Positions 15,418-23,574 of a DNA stretch of 64,000 nucleotides are shown one piece after another (the stretch's first letter is position 1; every line of letters starts with the position of its first letter). The translations under genes were made by a program, and so were the position numbers. Source of the stretch: Roseateles puraquae. GTDB taxonomy: Bacteria > Pseudomonadota > Gammaproteobacteria > Burkholderiales > Burkholderiaceae_C. The DNA lies in the NCBI RefSeq assembly GCF_002205845.1, contig NZ_NISI01000002.1, positions 434,001 to 498,000 of the forward strand. Direction: 5' to 3'. The notes below the pieces were generated by a model. That model did not search any database. It saw only the letters and a program-made list of their open reading frames with translations, and had not been told where the DNA came from.

Positions 15418-16447
15418 GGCGCCCATGTTCTCACCGAATGCCCCTGCCATGTCCACACCGCTCGCGTCCGCCGCGCCCGCCACCCGCACCCAGTTGCACC
15501 GCCTGCTTGATGCCGGCCGGGCCCACGCCGCCACCTACCGTGGCGCGCTCAGCAACCACCTCCCGATGGCCCAGCAGGCGCTGCTGGAGCTGGGGGCGAC
15601 CGCGGAGCGGATGCAGGCTTGGACCGAAGCCCACGAAGTGCACCTCGAGCCGCGCTGCGGTGCACGCCCGGCCGCCATCCTGCTGGCGCGCGACCTGGGG
15701 CGGCCGGACGCCGATGCCTCGTGGCGGGCGCACTTCGCGCAGCGCATCGCCGTGCTGGGCCCGTCGGCAGCGCTGCGGGAGGGGCTCGGCCTGCTGATGC
15801 CAGGCGCCGGTGCCATCGCGTTCCACGGCTTGATTCGTACCGCGCACGCGGTGCTGGCGGCCCATGAAGGCGAACTGGCCGCGGGGCTGGCGCATTGGGC
15901 ATCGCATTTCATGCCGCTGCCGTCGGCGCCAGGCTCATCTGCCGTGCCTCTCGGTGCGGGCGTGGCCGCGCTGTTGCAGCTGCCGCCGCCCACCAGCTCG
16001 GCCGGCGGCCTCATTGCCGAGCGCATGCAGGCCTGGGCGGCCGCCCCAGGTTTTGCCGACGCCGTCGCCCAGCTGCCTGCCACGCCCGACACCTTGCGCG
16101 AACTGGCCCTTCTGGCTGCACGCACCTACGCGGCCACCGGCAACTTCACGGTGCTGCATCTGCTGACCGCCAGCCACGCCATGACCGTGCTGGAGCCCTG
16201 GTGGCCCGAGGCCGACCTCCCGCGGGGCTTCGTGGTGGCCGCTGCCGCCAGCCTGCTGGCCAGCCGCGCCCAGCCCGCCTGGGTGCTGGACCAGCCACCC
16301 TGCCGCCCCTGGCCGACCCTGCTGTCGGCCGCCTGCGCGCAGGATGACCCGCACGTCATCAAGCTCGTGCATGCGGCCTGGCGACTCGGGCGGCGCTGGC
16401 CCGACCCGGCCTGGCGGCGGGCAGCAGAGCGGGCTGTTCCAGTTTGA
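15416..16447 (+). CDS. questin oxidase-like (DUF4243) family protein
   Basis: 343 residues from ATG 15416; later in-frame ATGs at 15425 and 15449 are also possible and would place the MerR-type operator fully upstream. The protein is Ala/Leu-rich and helical, with scattered His motifs: SNHLPMAQQALLELGA near the N-terminus, FHGLIRTAHAV, and HLLTASHAMTVLEPW then DDPHVIKLVHAAW near the C-terminus. This pattern matches the questin oxidase-like family, whose fungal member GedK opens an anthraquinone ring in a Baeyer-Villiger-type step. Divergent from soxR with a shared start region, suggesting a role against redox-active quinones. Family assignment is from memory of motifs; activity is inferred. 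Confidence 0.68.
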   Translation: MAPMFSPNAPAMSTPLASAAPATRTQLHRLLDAGRAHAATYRGALSNHLPMAQQALLELGATAERMQAWTEAHEVHLEPRCGARPAAILLARDLGRPDADASWRAHFAQRIAVLGPSAALREGLGLLMPGAGAIAFHGLIRTAHAVLAAHEGELAAGLAHWASHFMPLPSAPGSSAVPLGAGVAALLQLPPPTSSAGGLIAERMQAWAAAPGFADAVAQLPATPDTLRELALLAARTYAATGNFTVLHLLTASHAMTVLEPWWPEADLPRGFVVAAAASLLASRAQPAWVLDQPPCRPWPTLLSAACAQDDPHVIKLVHAAWRLGRRWPDPAWRRAAERAVPV

Positions 16448-16472
16448 TGGAATGAGATTCCAGTAAACTGGA
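16437..16472. promoter_or_regulatory. tandem operators before the XRE-cupin gene
   Basis: Two related dyads lie just upstream of the start at 16476: TTCCAgtttgaTGGAA (16437-16452) and TCCAGTaaACTGGA (16459-16472, perfect). Between them TGGAATgagATTCCA (16448-16462) is also symmetric. All share the half-site TTCCAGT/ACTGGAA. The second site ends 4 bp before the ATG, as expected for autorepression. The first overlaps the end of the preceding gene. Confidence 0.65.
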
Positions 16473-16475
16473 TGA

Positions 16476-17042
16476 ATGGATATCTCCGAACGCATCGGGC
16501 GACGCCTGCATGAACTCCGTGCCGCGGCCGGCCTGTCGCTGGACGCACTGGCCCAGAAGAGTGGCGTGAGCCGCTCCAACATCTCCTTGATCGAGCGCGG
16601 CCAGAGCAGCCCGACGGCCGTGGTGCTGGACAAGCTCTCGTCGGCGCTGGGTGTGAGCGTCGCGTCGCTGTTCGAGGTGGGAGAAGCGCCGGCTGCGCCG
16701 TCGCCGCTGGCCCGTGTGGCCGAACAGCCGGTATGGCGCGACCCGGCGTCGGGCTATGTGCGCCGCAATGTGTCGCCGCCGGGGGCCTCGCCGCTGCAGC
16801 TGGTGGACGTGATCTTCCCGGCCGGTCAGCGTGTGGCCTTCGAGACCTCGGCCCGGGATGCCGATATTCACCAGCTGATCTGGATGATCGACGGAGTGAT
16901 GGACATCGGGCATGGCGCCGAGCGTTGGCAGCTGCAAGCCGGCGATTGCCTGGCCGTTCAGCTGGACGCGCCGATCACCTTTCACAACCCGGGCGCCCAG
17001 CCCGCCCGCTACCTCGTTGCACTGACCGGAGCCCGGTCATGA
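16476..17042 (+). CDS. XRE-family regulator with C-terminal cupin domain
   Basis: 188 aa. Helix-turn-helix at about 5-62 (LRAAAGLSLDALAQKSGVSR, NISLIERGQSSPT) and a cupin_2 domain at about 110-185 (QRVAFET ... HQLIWMIDGVMDI ... LQAGDCLAVQLDAPITFHN). These regulators bind a small metabolite, often a polyamine or amino-acid derivative, through the cupin and repress neighbouring genes. The tandem TTCCAGT-type dyads directly upstream suit autoregulation. Its TGA overlaps the ATG of the double-GNAT gene, so the regulator and acetyltransferase form one unit; an acetylated or acetylatable ligand is a plausible signal. Confidence 0.88.
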   Translation: MDISERIGRRLHELRAAAGLSLDALAQKSGVSRSNISLIERGQSSPTAVVLDKLSSALGVSVASLFEVGEAPAAPSPLARVAEQPVWRDPASGYVRRNVSPPGASPLQLVDVIFPAGQRVAFETSARDADIHQLIWMIDGVMDIGHGAERWQLQAGDCLAVQLDAPITFHNPGAQPARYLVALTGARS

Positions 17043-18028
17043 CGTTGAGTCTCCACGACGTCGACCCGGATGACGCGGACGCCCAGCAGCTGCTGGCCGA
17101 GCTCTCCGACATCCTGCAGGCCCTCACGGGCAGCAGTGGTCGCAGCAGTTTTTCTGCGGCTGACGCACGAGGCCCTGGGAGCCGCTTCGTCGTGGCCCGG
17201 GATGCCAGCGGTCGTGCGGTGGGCTGCGGCGCCTTGCGCCCGCTGCAGCCCGGCGTGGCCGAGCTCAAGCGCATGTACGCGCGAGCGGGAACGCGAGGCG
17301 TGGGTGCGGCGGTGCTGGCCTACCTGGAGACCGCGGCCCGCGAGTTGGGCTATCGCGCCGTCTGGCTGGAGACCCGCGCCGTGAACACGCGGGCCGTGGC
17401 CTTCTACACGCGGCAGGGTTACCGCCGCATCGACAACTTCGGTCGCTACGTGGGAAATGCAGCGGCTGTTTGCCTGGGGAAGGACTGGCGGATGACGATC
17501 AAGGAACTGAACGCGGCGCAGGCCCAGGCCCGCGTGGGCGAGCTGGCCGAGGTGCTGCGTGACTGCGTGGAGGGCGGGGCGTCGGTCGGCTTCATGCTGC
17601 CACTGGCCGCGGGCCGGCCCGAGGCCTTCTGGCGCCGCGTGGCCGAGGGCGTGGCGGCCGGCGAGCGCCACCTGTTCGTCGCTGAGGACGAGCACGGCCG
17701 CGTCTGCGGCACGGTCTCGCTCGTCATCGACATGCCCGACAACCAGCCGCACCGTGCTGATGTGTCCAAGATGCTCGTGCACCGCCGGGCACGTCGTCAG
17801 GGCCTTGCCGAGCGCCTGTTGCTCGCGCTGGAGGCCAAGGCCCGCGAGCTCGGCAAGACCACGCTGGTGCTGGACACGGTGACCGGCAGCGATGCCTCGC
17901 GGCTGTATGAACGCCTGGGCTGGCAGAAGGCGGGGGACATTCCGAACTACGCGCTCATGCCAGACGGTGCGCCATGTTCGACGACCTACTACTTCCGTGC
18001 GCTGACCGATTCGTCGCGCGGCGCGTGA
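17039..18028 (+). CDS. tandem GNAT acetyltransferase (two GNAT domains fused)
   Basis: 329 aa made of two N-acetyltransferase folds in one frame. Domain 1 (about 1-148) has GSRFVVARDASGRAVGCGAL, the acetyl-CoA loop TRGVGAAVLAYLE and NTRAVAFYTRQGYRRI. Domain 2 (about 150-325) has RHLFVAEDEHGRVCGTVSLV, RRARRQGLAERLLLALEAKA and SDASRLYERLGWQ. Each is a complete GNAT of usual size. Starts on ATG 17039, overlapping the regulator stop (ATGA). An internal ATG at 17492 (MTIKELNAAQ) sits exactly at the domain boundary, so domain 2 might also be made separately or the gene is a recent fusion. Substrates are unknown. Confidence 0.85.
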   Translation: MTLSLHDVDPDDADAQQLLAELSDILQALTGSSGRSSFSAADARGPGSRFVVARDASGRAVGCGALRPLQPGVAELKRMYARAGTRGVGAAVLAYLETAARELGYRAVWLETRAVNTRAVAFYTRQGYRRIDNFGRYVGNAAAVCLGKDWRMTIKELNAAQAQARVGELAEVLRDCVEGGASVGFMLPLAAGRPEAFWRRVAEGVAAGERHLFVAEDEHGRVCGTVSLVIDMPDNQPHRADVSKMLVHRRARRQGLAERLLLALEAKARELGKTTLVLDTVTGSDASRLYERLGWQKAGDIPNYALMPDGAPCSTTYYFRALTDSSRGA

Positions 18029-18064
18029 GCCTTCATCGGGTGTGACGGCAGGTCCGGCCCCGTC

Positions 18065-20371
18065 CTACCTGAACCCGATCCCGCGCCGCTCCCGCACCTG
18101 CGGCTTGGCGCGGTGCTCGCTTTCCAGTTGCGCGAGGAACTCATCGGCGGTGAACGCCTCGCCCAGGATCTCGACCTGGTGGCGCACCGCGGCAAAGTCG
18201 CCATGGGTCAGGCAATCCATCGCCACGAGGCGGGCGCGCTGCTCGTCGGTCGGCACGGCGCCGGCCTCGCGCTCGAACATCGCCACGCGCTGCTCGGGCT
18301 TCAGCGCCTTGAAGCGGATCTTGAACGCGAAGCGCCGCAGCGCCGCCTCGTCGAGGTCGTCGAAGAGGTTGGTGGTGCAGATGAACAGGCCGTTGAAGCG
18401 CTCCATGCCGGCCAGCATCTCGTTCACCTCCGAGACCTCGTAGTTGCGCTCGGCATGCTTGCGGCTGCGCAGGAAGCTGTCGGCTTCGTCCAGCAGCAGC
18501 ACGGCACCTTCGGTCTGTGCGGTCTCGAACATGCGGGCCATGTTCTGCTCGGTTTCGCCGACGAACTTGCTGGCGATGTCACTCGCCCGCTTGACCATCA
18601 GCGGCTTGCCCAGCGCCTGGGCGATGTGCTCGGCCAGGGCGGTCTTGCCGCTGCCCGGCGGCCCGTAGAAGCACAGCTGGCCGCGGCCGGTGCGGCGCAG
18701 GGCCTCGACGATGCGCGGGATCTCGAAGCGGCTTTCGCAATTCAGCAGATCCAGCGTGTACTGGGTGACGCAGGGCCGGGCAAGGTGGGCGGCGTCATCA
18801 CGGCCCAGGGCCTTGTCGGCATTGAGCAGCTGGCGTTCGATGAGCTTCTCGGCGTCGCTCGCGCCGCCGGCCAGCTGTGCGAAGCGCACCGCGGTGCGAA
18901 TCTGCGCCGGCGTGAGGCCGGGGCGCTCGGCCAGCTTGGCCACGAAGGCGTCGCTCACGGCAACCTCGCCCAGGGCGCGAGCCACCAGGCCACGGCGCGC
19001 ACCCGGTGGTGGCGACTTCAGCTCGAGGTGGTACTGGAAGCGGCGGCGAAACGCCGGGTCGATCTGCTCGATGCGGTTGGTCACCCAGATCACCGGCACC
19101 GGGTTGGTCTCCAGGATCTGGTTGACCCAGGCCTTGCCGCTGACCGAATTGCCGACGCCGCCTTCGCCGGAGGCATCGAGCCGGTTCAGCAGCGAGGCGG
19201 TGTCGCTGGACAGCGGCGGGAACACATCTTCGACCTCGTCGAACAGCAGGGCCACATTGGCGCTGGCCTTCAGGAAGACCTGGCTGATCTGCAGCGAGCG
19301 GTAGCGGTCACGGCCGGAGAGCGAGTTGCCGTCGCGGTCGGCGTACTCCACCTCGTACAGGTCCAGCCCCGCGGCGGCGGCGGCCACCTTGGCCAGCTCG
19401 GTCTTGCCGGTGCCGGGCGGGCCGTAGAGCAGCACGTTGACGCCGGTGGCATGCGTGGCCACGGCCTGGCGCAGCAGGCCCTGGAGCAGGTCGAGGTCTT
19501 CGGTGACGAACTGGAAGTCGGTGGGGGCCAGGCTGCTGGGTGTGGCGGGCCGGGTGAAGACCGCCATCAGGTCGTGCGGCCCCTGGTACTCGCGCATCAG
19601 CACCGGCGGGAGCTGGTCGCTGACCTTCATCAGGTCGGCCAGGTCGGTGATGTTGTGCTCCGAGATGAGGTTCTCGACCATGCCGATGCGCTCCAGCCGC
19701 GAGCCGGCGCGCAGGGCTTCGGCCACCTCGCGTTCATCCACGCCGGCGACGGCGGCGATGGCCGCGAAGGCCTCCTGGGCGGTGTTCACCTTGAACTCGA
19801 CGAGCGCGCCGCGCAGCTCGCGCTGATAGCGCGCCAGCGTGCCGTAGAGCAGGATGGCGCGCTCTGCCGGGTTGAGCTGCAGCAGCTGGCCGAGCGCGTC
19901 GATGTTCTTCTCGACCAGCGTGGATTCGCGCTTGAGCTGGCGGTCCAGGTGCTCGCAGGTCGTGGCCAGCAAGGCCATCATGTCCTTGGGCGCGTCCTTG
20001 ACGTATTCGTCCAGGTAGAAGAAGAGGGTGGCTTCGGAGAAAGGCCCGCTCCACTGGCCGAAACGCTCCAGGAACGCCTCGTCGCCAAGCGCTTCGTGAC
20101 CACGCCAGAGTTCATTGCCGGTGCAGCGTTGGGCGAGATAAGCGCGCAGCCGCTGCAGCACGCGCGTGGGCCACACGAGGTGGCGCCCGGTGAAGGACAG
20201 CAGGCCGTTGAAATCGCGCCTCAGGTTGAAGCGGCCGGCGTGCTTGACGGTCAGCGTCAGCACGAACTGCGAGCACATGCGGTCCAGCACCGGGGCGCTG
20301 TCCAGGCCGGGCGAGGGCAGCACGCGGGCGCTGGCCCGTGAGGCTGTCTCTGCGGCGGCTCGCTTCACCAT
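18065..20371 (-). CDS. double AAA ATPase (CDC48/ClpA-like architecture, unassigned family)
   Basis: 768-aa soluble protein with an N-terminal region of about 300 residues that was not recognised and two AAA modules. Module 1 (about 300-500): Walker A GPPGTGKTELAK, Walker B ALLFDEVEDVFPP, then a sensor region ending EQIDPAFRRRFQYH. Module 2 (about 550-740): GPPGSGKTALAEH, VLLLDEADSFLRSR and an Asn-containing sensor segment ICTTNLFDDLDEAALRRF. Both modules look catalytically complete. The last gene in this direction, a DUF3567-type protein, lies upstream on the same strand, separated by 95 bp. Probably a hexameric remodelling ATPase; the substrate is unknown. Confidence 0.82.
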   Translation of the reverse strand: MVKRAAAETASRASARVLPSPGLDSAPVLDRMCSQFVLTLTVKHAGRFNLRRDFNGLLSFTGRHLVWPTRVLQRLRAYLAQRCTGNELWRGHEALGDEAFLERFGQWSGPFSEATLFFYLDEYVKDAPKDMMALLATTCEHLDRQLKRESTLVEKNIDALGQLLQLNPAERAILLYGTLARYQRELRGALVEFKVNTAQEAFAAIAAVAGVDEREVAEALRAGSRLERIGMVENLISEHNITDLADLMKVSDQLPPVLMREYQGPHDLMAVFTRPATPSSLAPTDFQFVTEDLDLLQGLLRQAVATHATGVNVLLYGPPGTGKTELAKVAAAAAGLDLYEVEYADRDGNSLSGRDRYRSLQISQVFLKASANVALLFDEVEDVFPPLSSDTASLLNRLDASGEGGVGNSVSGKAWVNQILETNPVPVIWVTNRIEQIDPAFRRRFQYHLELKSPPPGARRGLVARALGEVAVSDAFVAKLAERPGLTPAQIRTAVRFAQLAGGASDAEKLIERQLLNADKALGRDDAAHLARPCVTQYTLDLLNCESRFEIPRIVEALRRTGRGQLCFYGPPGSGKTALAEHIAQALGKPLMVKRASDIASKFVGETEQNMARMFETAQTEGAVLLLDEADSFLRSRKHAERNYEVSEVNEMLAGMERFNGLFICTTNLFDDLDEAALRRFAFKIRFKALKPEQRVAMFEREAGAVPTDEQRARLVAMDCLTHGDFAAVRHQVEILGEAFTADEFLAQLESEHRAKPQVRERRGIGFR

Positions 20372-20466
20372 CGATGGACTCCTTGGCCGGCTGCAAGTCG
20401 CCGGCGCGAGCCCATCTTGTATCAGGCTTGGAAGCGAATCAATGCGTCACGATCCCCACAAATTGT

Positions 20467-20748
20467 TCAGTGCATCACGACCGGCTGCTGGCCCATCAGC
20501 GCATAGCGCTCGATGAAGGCGTCGAGTTCGTCCTCCGACGGCTCGCCTTCGTCCATGATGGCCTGCACGCCTTGCTGGAAGGATTCGGCCAGCGCGCCTT
20601 CGATGAAGATCTCCTTGCGCGCGAACTTGTCGACGATCTCGAAGCCGCCCCGGTTGAGCTGCGGCCCCTGCGCGATCTCATGGCGCTCGGCGGTCGGCAC
20701 GTCGAACTGGACGACGATGAAGCTGTCGGAGTTGTAAAGCATGTGCAT
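20467..20748 (-). CDS. DUF3567 family protein
   Basis: 93-aa acidic protein (MHMLYNSDSFIVVQFDV...) matching the DUF3567 family that I know mainly from betaproteobacteria. A C-terminal helix is rich in Glu/Asp (GEPSEDELDAFIERY). A strong ribosome-binding site (gaggagcacctt) precedes the ATG. No catalytic motif is visible. Function unknown. About 120 bp of leader separate it from the DUF3108 gene; a promoter is expected there but no clear -35/-10 pair was identified. Confidence 0.85.
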   Translation of the reverse strand: MHMLYNSDSFIVVQFDVPTAERHEIAQGPQLNRGGFEIVDKFARKEIFIEGALAESFQQGVQAIMDEGEPSEDELDAFIERYALMGQQPVVMH

Positions 20749-20871
20749 AAGGTGCTCCTCGTGGCTTCAACTGCGGATGCAAGTGGGCGTTTCAAGCCCC
20801 GATTGATCGGAATACTGGCAGAACCCGGTGTTGATCGGGTCATCCAACGACCTGACAACGTGTAGGAAGCG

Positions 20872-21792
20872 TCAGGAGTTCACAACGCTCAGCCAGATTT
20901 CGAAACCGCGGGTTTCAGGGTCGCCCTGGCGCAGCCGCACGGGCCAGTAGCCGCGCGCCGGGTCCAGCCAGAGCTCCACGCCGGGATCGTGCTCACCCAG
21001 CCGCTGGCGCCGCAGATGCAGGCTGCCGGCATCCTCAGGCGTGGCTTCGGCGGCCTCGAACACCCATTCGCGCAGCTCGCCGCGCAGCCCGGCCACCCAC
21101 ACCCGCCAGCGCCCGCCCGGCGCCGGGTTGGCCTGCACCAGGGCGGCCAGCTGCAGCCACCAGGAGAGCCGGTCCTGTGCGCCCTCGGGCAGGGCCAGCT
21201 GCGCCGGGCTGGCCGAGAAGCTCACCAGCCGCTCCTCGGCGTCGAAGTTGACCGCCTGGCGATCCCGTCCGCCGCGTTGCAGTGCAAACCGCTCGGGCGC
21301 CAGGCCGCTGCTGCCCAGCTGGCCCAGGCTCTCCCAGGCGGGCAGGGTGCGCTCGCCGATGCGGCGCGTCAGGCGCAGGCTGTAGCGGCCGTCCGGCTCA
21401 GGACGCCAGTCCAGCAGCGCCTCGCCGTCCTGCCCGCCCTGGCGCAGCCGGTAGGCCCACGCGGCAGGCCCGGCCAGGCGCAGGGGCGGCGTTTCGGCGG
21501 CCGGCGGGGGCGCATCGGCCGCCTCGACGGGCGCGGGCGCTGTGGGTTGGGTGGGCGCCTCCTTCGGCAGGGGCCGCGTGGGCGGCGTTGGGGGCGTGGG
21601 CGTGGTCGTCTCCGGCAGCGGCATGGGCAGGCGGGGCGGCGCCGTCACGGCCACCGTGACGGCCCGTGCCGGGCGCGGCTCGTCGCGCGGGCGCTCACCC
21701 AGCAGCAGCGCGGCATGCACCACCACGCTGGCCAACAGGGCCAGCGCGGCGGCCCGCGGCAGGGCGCGGGTGGGAGCGGCAGGGGCGCGCAT
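20872..21792 (-). CDS. DUF3108 domain-containing exported/membrane protein
   Basis: 306 aa. A single hydrophobic segment (about 12-32) is followed by a Pro/Thr/Ala-rich linker (about 40-110) and a C-terminal beta-rich domain (about 110-306) resembling DUF3108 (WAYRLRQGGQDGEALLDW, YSLRLTRRIGERTLPAWESL, VELWLDPARGYWPVRLR). The layout (membrane anchor, TonB-like proline linker, periplasmic lipocalin-like domain) suggests an envelope protein, possibly lipid-related. It is divergent from the FAH-like gene with only 34 bp between start codons, so promoters must overlap. Confidence 0.75.
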   Translation of the reverse strand: MRAPAAPTRALPRAAALALLASVVVHAALLLGERPRDEPRPARAVTVAVTAPPRLPMPLPETTTPTPPTPPTRPLPKEAPTQPTAPAPVEAADAPPPAAETPPLRLAGPAAWAYRLRQGGQDGEALLDWRPEPDGRYSLRLTRRIGERTLPAWESLGQLGSSGLAPERFALQRGGRDRQAVNFDAEERLVSFSASPAQLALPEGAQDRLSWWLQLAALVQANPAPGGRWRVWVAGLRGELREWVFEAAEATPEDAGSLHLRRQRLGEHDPGVELWLDPARGYWPVRLRQGDPETRGFEIWLSVVNS

Positions 21793-21826
21793 CGCACAAT
21801 GCTGCCATCAACCCGATACCCACCCG

Positions 21827-22606
21827 ATGAAACTCGCCAGCTACGCCGACGGCTCGCGCGATGGCCACCTCGTCATCGTCTCGCGCGACCTGACCCAGGC
21901 CCACTTCGCCACCGGCATCGCCACGCGCCTGCAGCAGGTGCTGGACGACTGGGGCTTTCTCGCGCCCCAGCTCGACGACCTCGCCGTGCAGCTCAACCAT
22001 GGCAAGCTGCGCCACGCCTTCCCCTTCGATCCGCAGAAGTGCCTCGCACCGCTGCCACGCAGCTGCGGCTGGGCGGTGGTGGGCGCGGAGGGCGGCGTGC
22101 AGCGCGACGCGGGCACGTTCGGCGCGCCGCATCAGCCGCTGCGCGCGCCCGCCGAAGGGCATCCAGCGCTTGCCGCGATTGCCGGCGACCTGGCCGCCGC
22201 GAGCGATGCCCCTGCCGCCCTGGATGCCCTGCGGCTGCTGACCCTGGCCGTCGACTGGCGGCTGGACGGCGAGCTGATCGCCACCCAGTGCGCACCGCTG
22301 GCCCTCACGCCTGACGAGCTCGGGCCTGGCTGGGCGGGCGGGCGGCTTCAGGCCCGTCTGCACCTGCTTCACAACGGCAGCAAACAGCCCGCTCGCGACG
22401 TGGACGCGGCCCCTGGCGCAGCCCTGGCCCGCCTGGCCCGGCTGCGCGCCCTGCGCGCTGGCCAGGTGGCCGGCATGAGCCTGGGCGACCTGGGCCTCAC
22501 GCTCGCGCCGGGCGACAGCCTGCACCTGGACCTCAAGACCGCCGAGGGCAGCAGCCTCTTCGGCGCCATCGACCTCGACATCGCGCCCCCGGACCTCACG
22601 CCATGA
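21827..22606 (+). CDS. fumarylacetoacetate-hydrolase-like protein lacking the catalytic core
   Basis: 259 aa. The first 80 residues (MKLASYADGSRDGHLVIVSR, then ATGIATRLQQVLDDWGFLAP and HAFPFDPQKCLAPLPRS) clearly match the N-terminus of bacterial FAH-family proteins of about 330 residues. After that the normal core is missing: the acidic Mg-binding cluster and the conserved His/Glu loop are not visible, the segment is shortened, and the rest is Ala/Leu-rich with only weak family resemblance (ALRAGQVAGMSLGDLGLTLAPGDSLHLD). It is an intact open frame with a good start and overlaps the nucleoside-hydrolase gene by 4 bp, so it is likely expressed. It may be a diverged non-catalytic paralogue rather than an active hydrolase. 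Confidence 0.65.
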   Translation: MKLASYADGSRDGHLVIVSRDLTQAHFATGIATRLQQVLDDWGFLAPQLDDLAVQLNHGKLRHAFPFDPQKCLAPLPRSCGWAVVGAEGGVQRDAGTFGAPHQPLRAPAEGHPALAAIAGDLAAASDAPAALDALRLLTLAVDWRLDGELIATQCAPLALTPDELGPGWAGGRLQARLHLLHNGSKQPARDVDAAPGAALARLARLRALRAGQVAGMSLGDLGLTLAPGDSLHLDLKTAEGSSLFGAIDLDIAPPDLTP

Positions 22607-23544
22607 ACCGCCTGCCCATCATCATCGACACCGACCCCGGCCAGGACGACGCCGTCGCCCTGCTGCTGGCCGCGGCCTCGCCCGAGCTGGAGCTGCTCGG
22701 CGTGACCACCGTCGCCGGCAATGTGCCGCTGTCGCTGACCACGCTGAACGCCCGCAAGGTGCTGGAGCTGGCGGGCCGCCGCGACGTGCCGGTCTGCGCC
22801 GGTGCCGACCGCCCGCTGGACGTGCCCCTGGTGACGGCCGAGCATGTGCACGGCGACACCGGCCTCAACGGCGTGGACCTGCCCGAGCCTACGCTGCCGG
22901 TGGACGCGCGCCATGCGGTGGACTTCATCATCCAGACCCTGCGCGAGCGGCCGGCTGGCACCGTCACGCTGTGTCCGCTGGGGCCGCTGACCAACATCGC
23001 GCTGGCCCTGCGCCGCGCGCCCGACATCGCCACGCGCATCCGCCGCATCGTGCTGATGGGCGGCGGCTTTTTCGAGGGCGGCAACGTGACCCCGGCTGCC
23101 GAGTTCAACATCTACGTCGACCCCCAGGCCGCGCACGAGGTGTTCACCAGCGGGGTGCCGATCACGATGGCGCCGCTGGACGTCACGCACGAGGTGCTGA
23201 CCACGCAGAAGCGCATCGACGCCCTCCGTGCACTGCCCAACCGCGTCGGCCCGGTGGCGGCCGCCTGGATGGAGTTCTTCGAGCGCTACGACGAAGAGAA
23301 ATACGGCCAGGACGGGGGCCCGCTGCACGACCCCTGCGTCATCGCCTTCCTGCTGCAGCCTGGCCTTTTCACCAGCCGCGACTGCAATGTGCGCATCGAG
23401 ACGCAGAGCGAACTCACCCGCGGCATGACCGTCATCGACTGGTGGGCCGTGACCGGCCTGCCGGCCAATGCGCAGGTGTTGCGGCATGCGGATGCCGACG
23501 GCTTCTTCGCGCTGCTGACCGAGCGGCTGGCGGCCTTGCCCTGA
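22603..23544 (+). CDS. inosine-uridine preferring nucleoside hydrolase
   Basis: 313-aa nucleoside N-ribohydrolase that splits nucleosides into base and ribose. The N-terminal Ca-binding signature IIDTDPGQDDAVALLLAA is intact, as are NIYVDPQAAHEVF and the C-terminal LHDPCVIAFLL with the second Asp/His pair. Normal length (about 310). Translationally coupled to the FAH-like gene (ATGA). Which nucleosides are preferred cannot be said from sequence. Confidence 0.92.
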   Translation: MNRLPIIIDTDPGQDDAVALLLAAASPELELLGVTTVAGNVPLSLTTLNARKVLELAGRRDVPVCAGADRPLDVPLVTAEHVHGDTGLNGVDLPEPTLPVDARHAVDFIIQTLRERPAGTVTLCPLGPLTNIALALRRAPDIATRIRRIVLMGGGFFEGGNVTPAAEFNIYVDPQAAHEVFTSGVPITMAPLDVTHEVLTTQKRIDALRALPNRVGPVAAAWMEFFERYDEEKYGQDGGPLHDPCVIAFLLQPGLFTSRDCNVRIETQSELTRGMTVIDWWAVTGLPANAQVLRHADADGFFALLTERLAALP

Positions 23545-23574
23545 GCCGGGGCTGGGTCCTGGCGGGCGCCGGAC

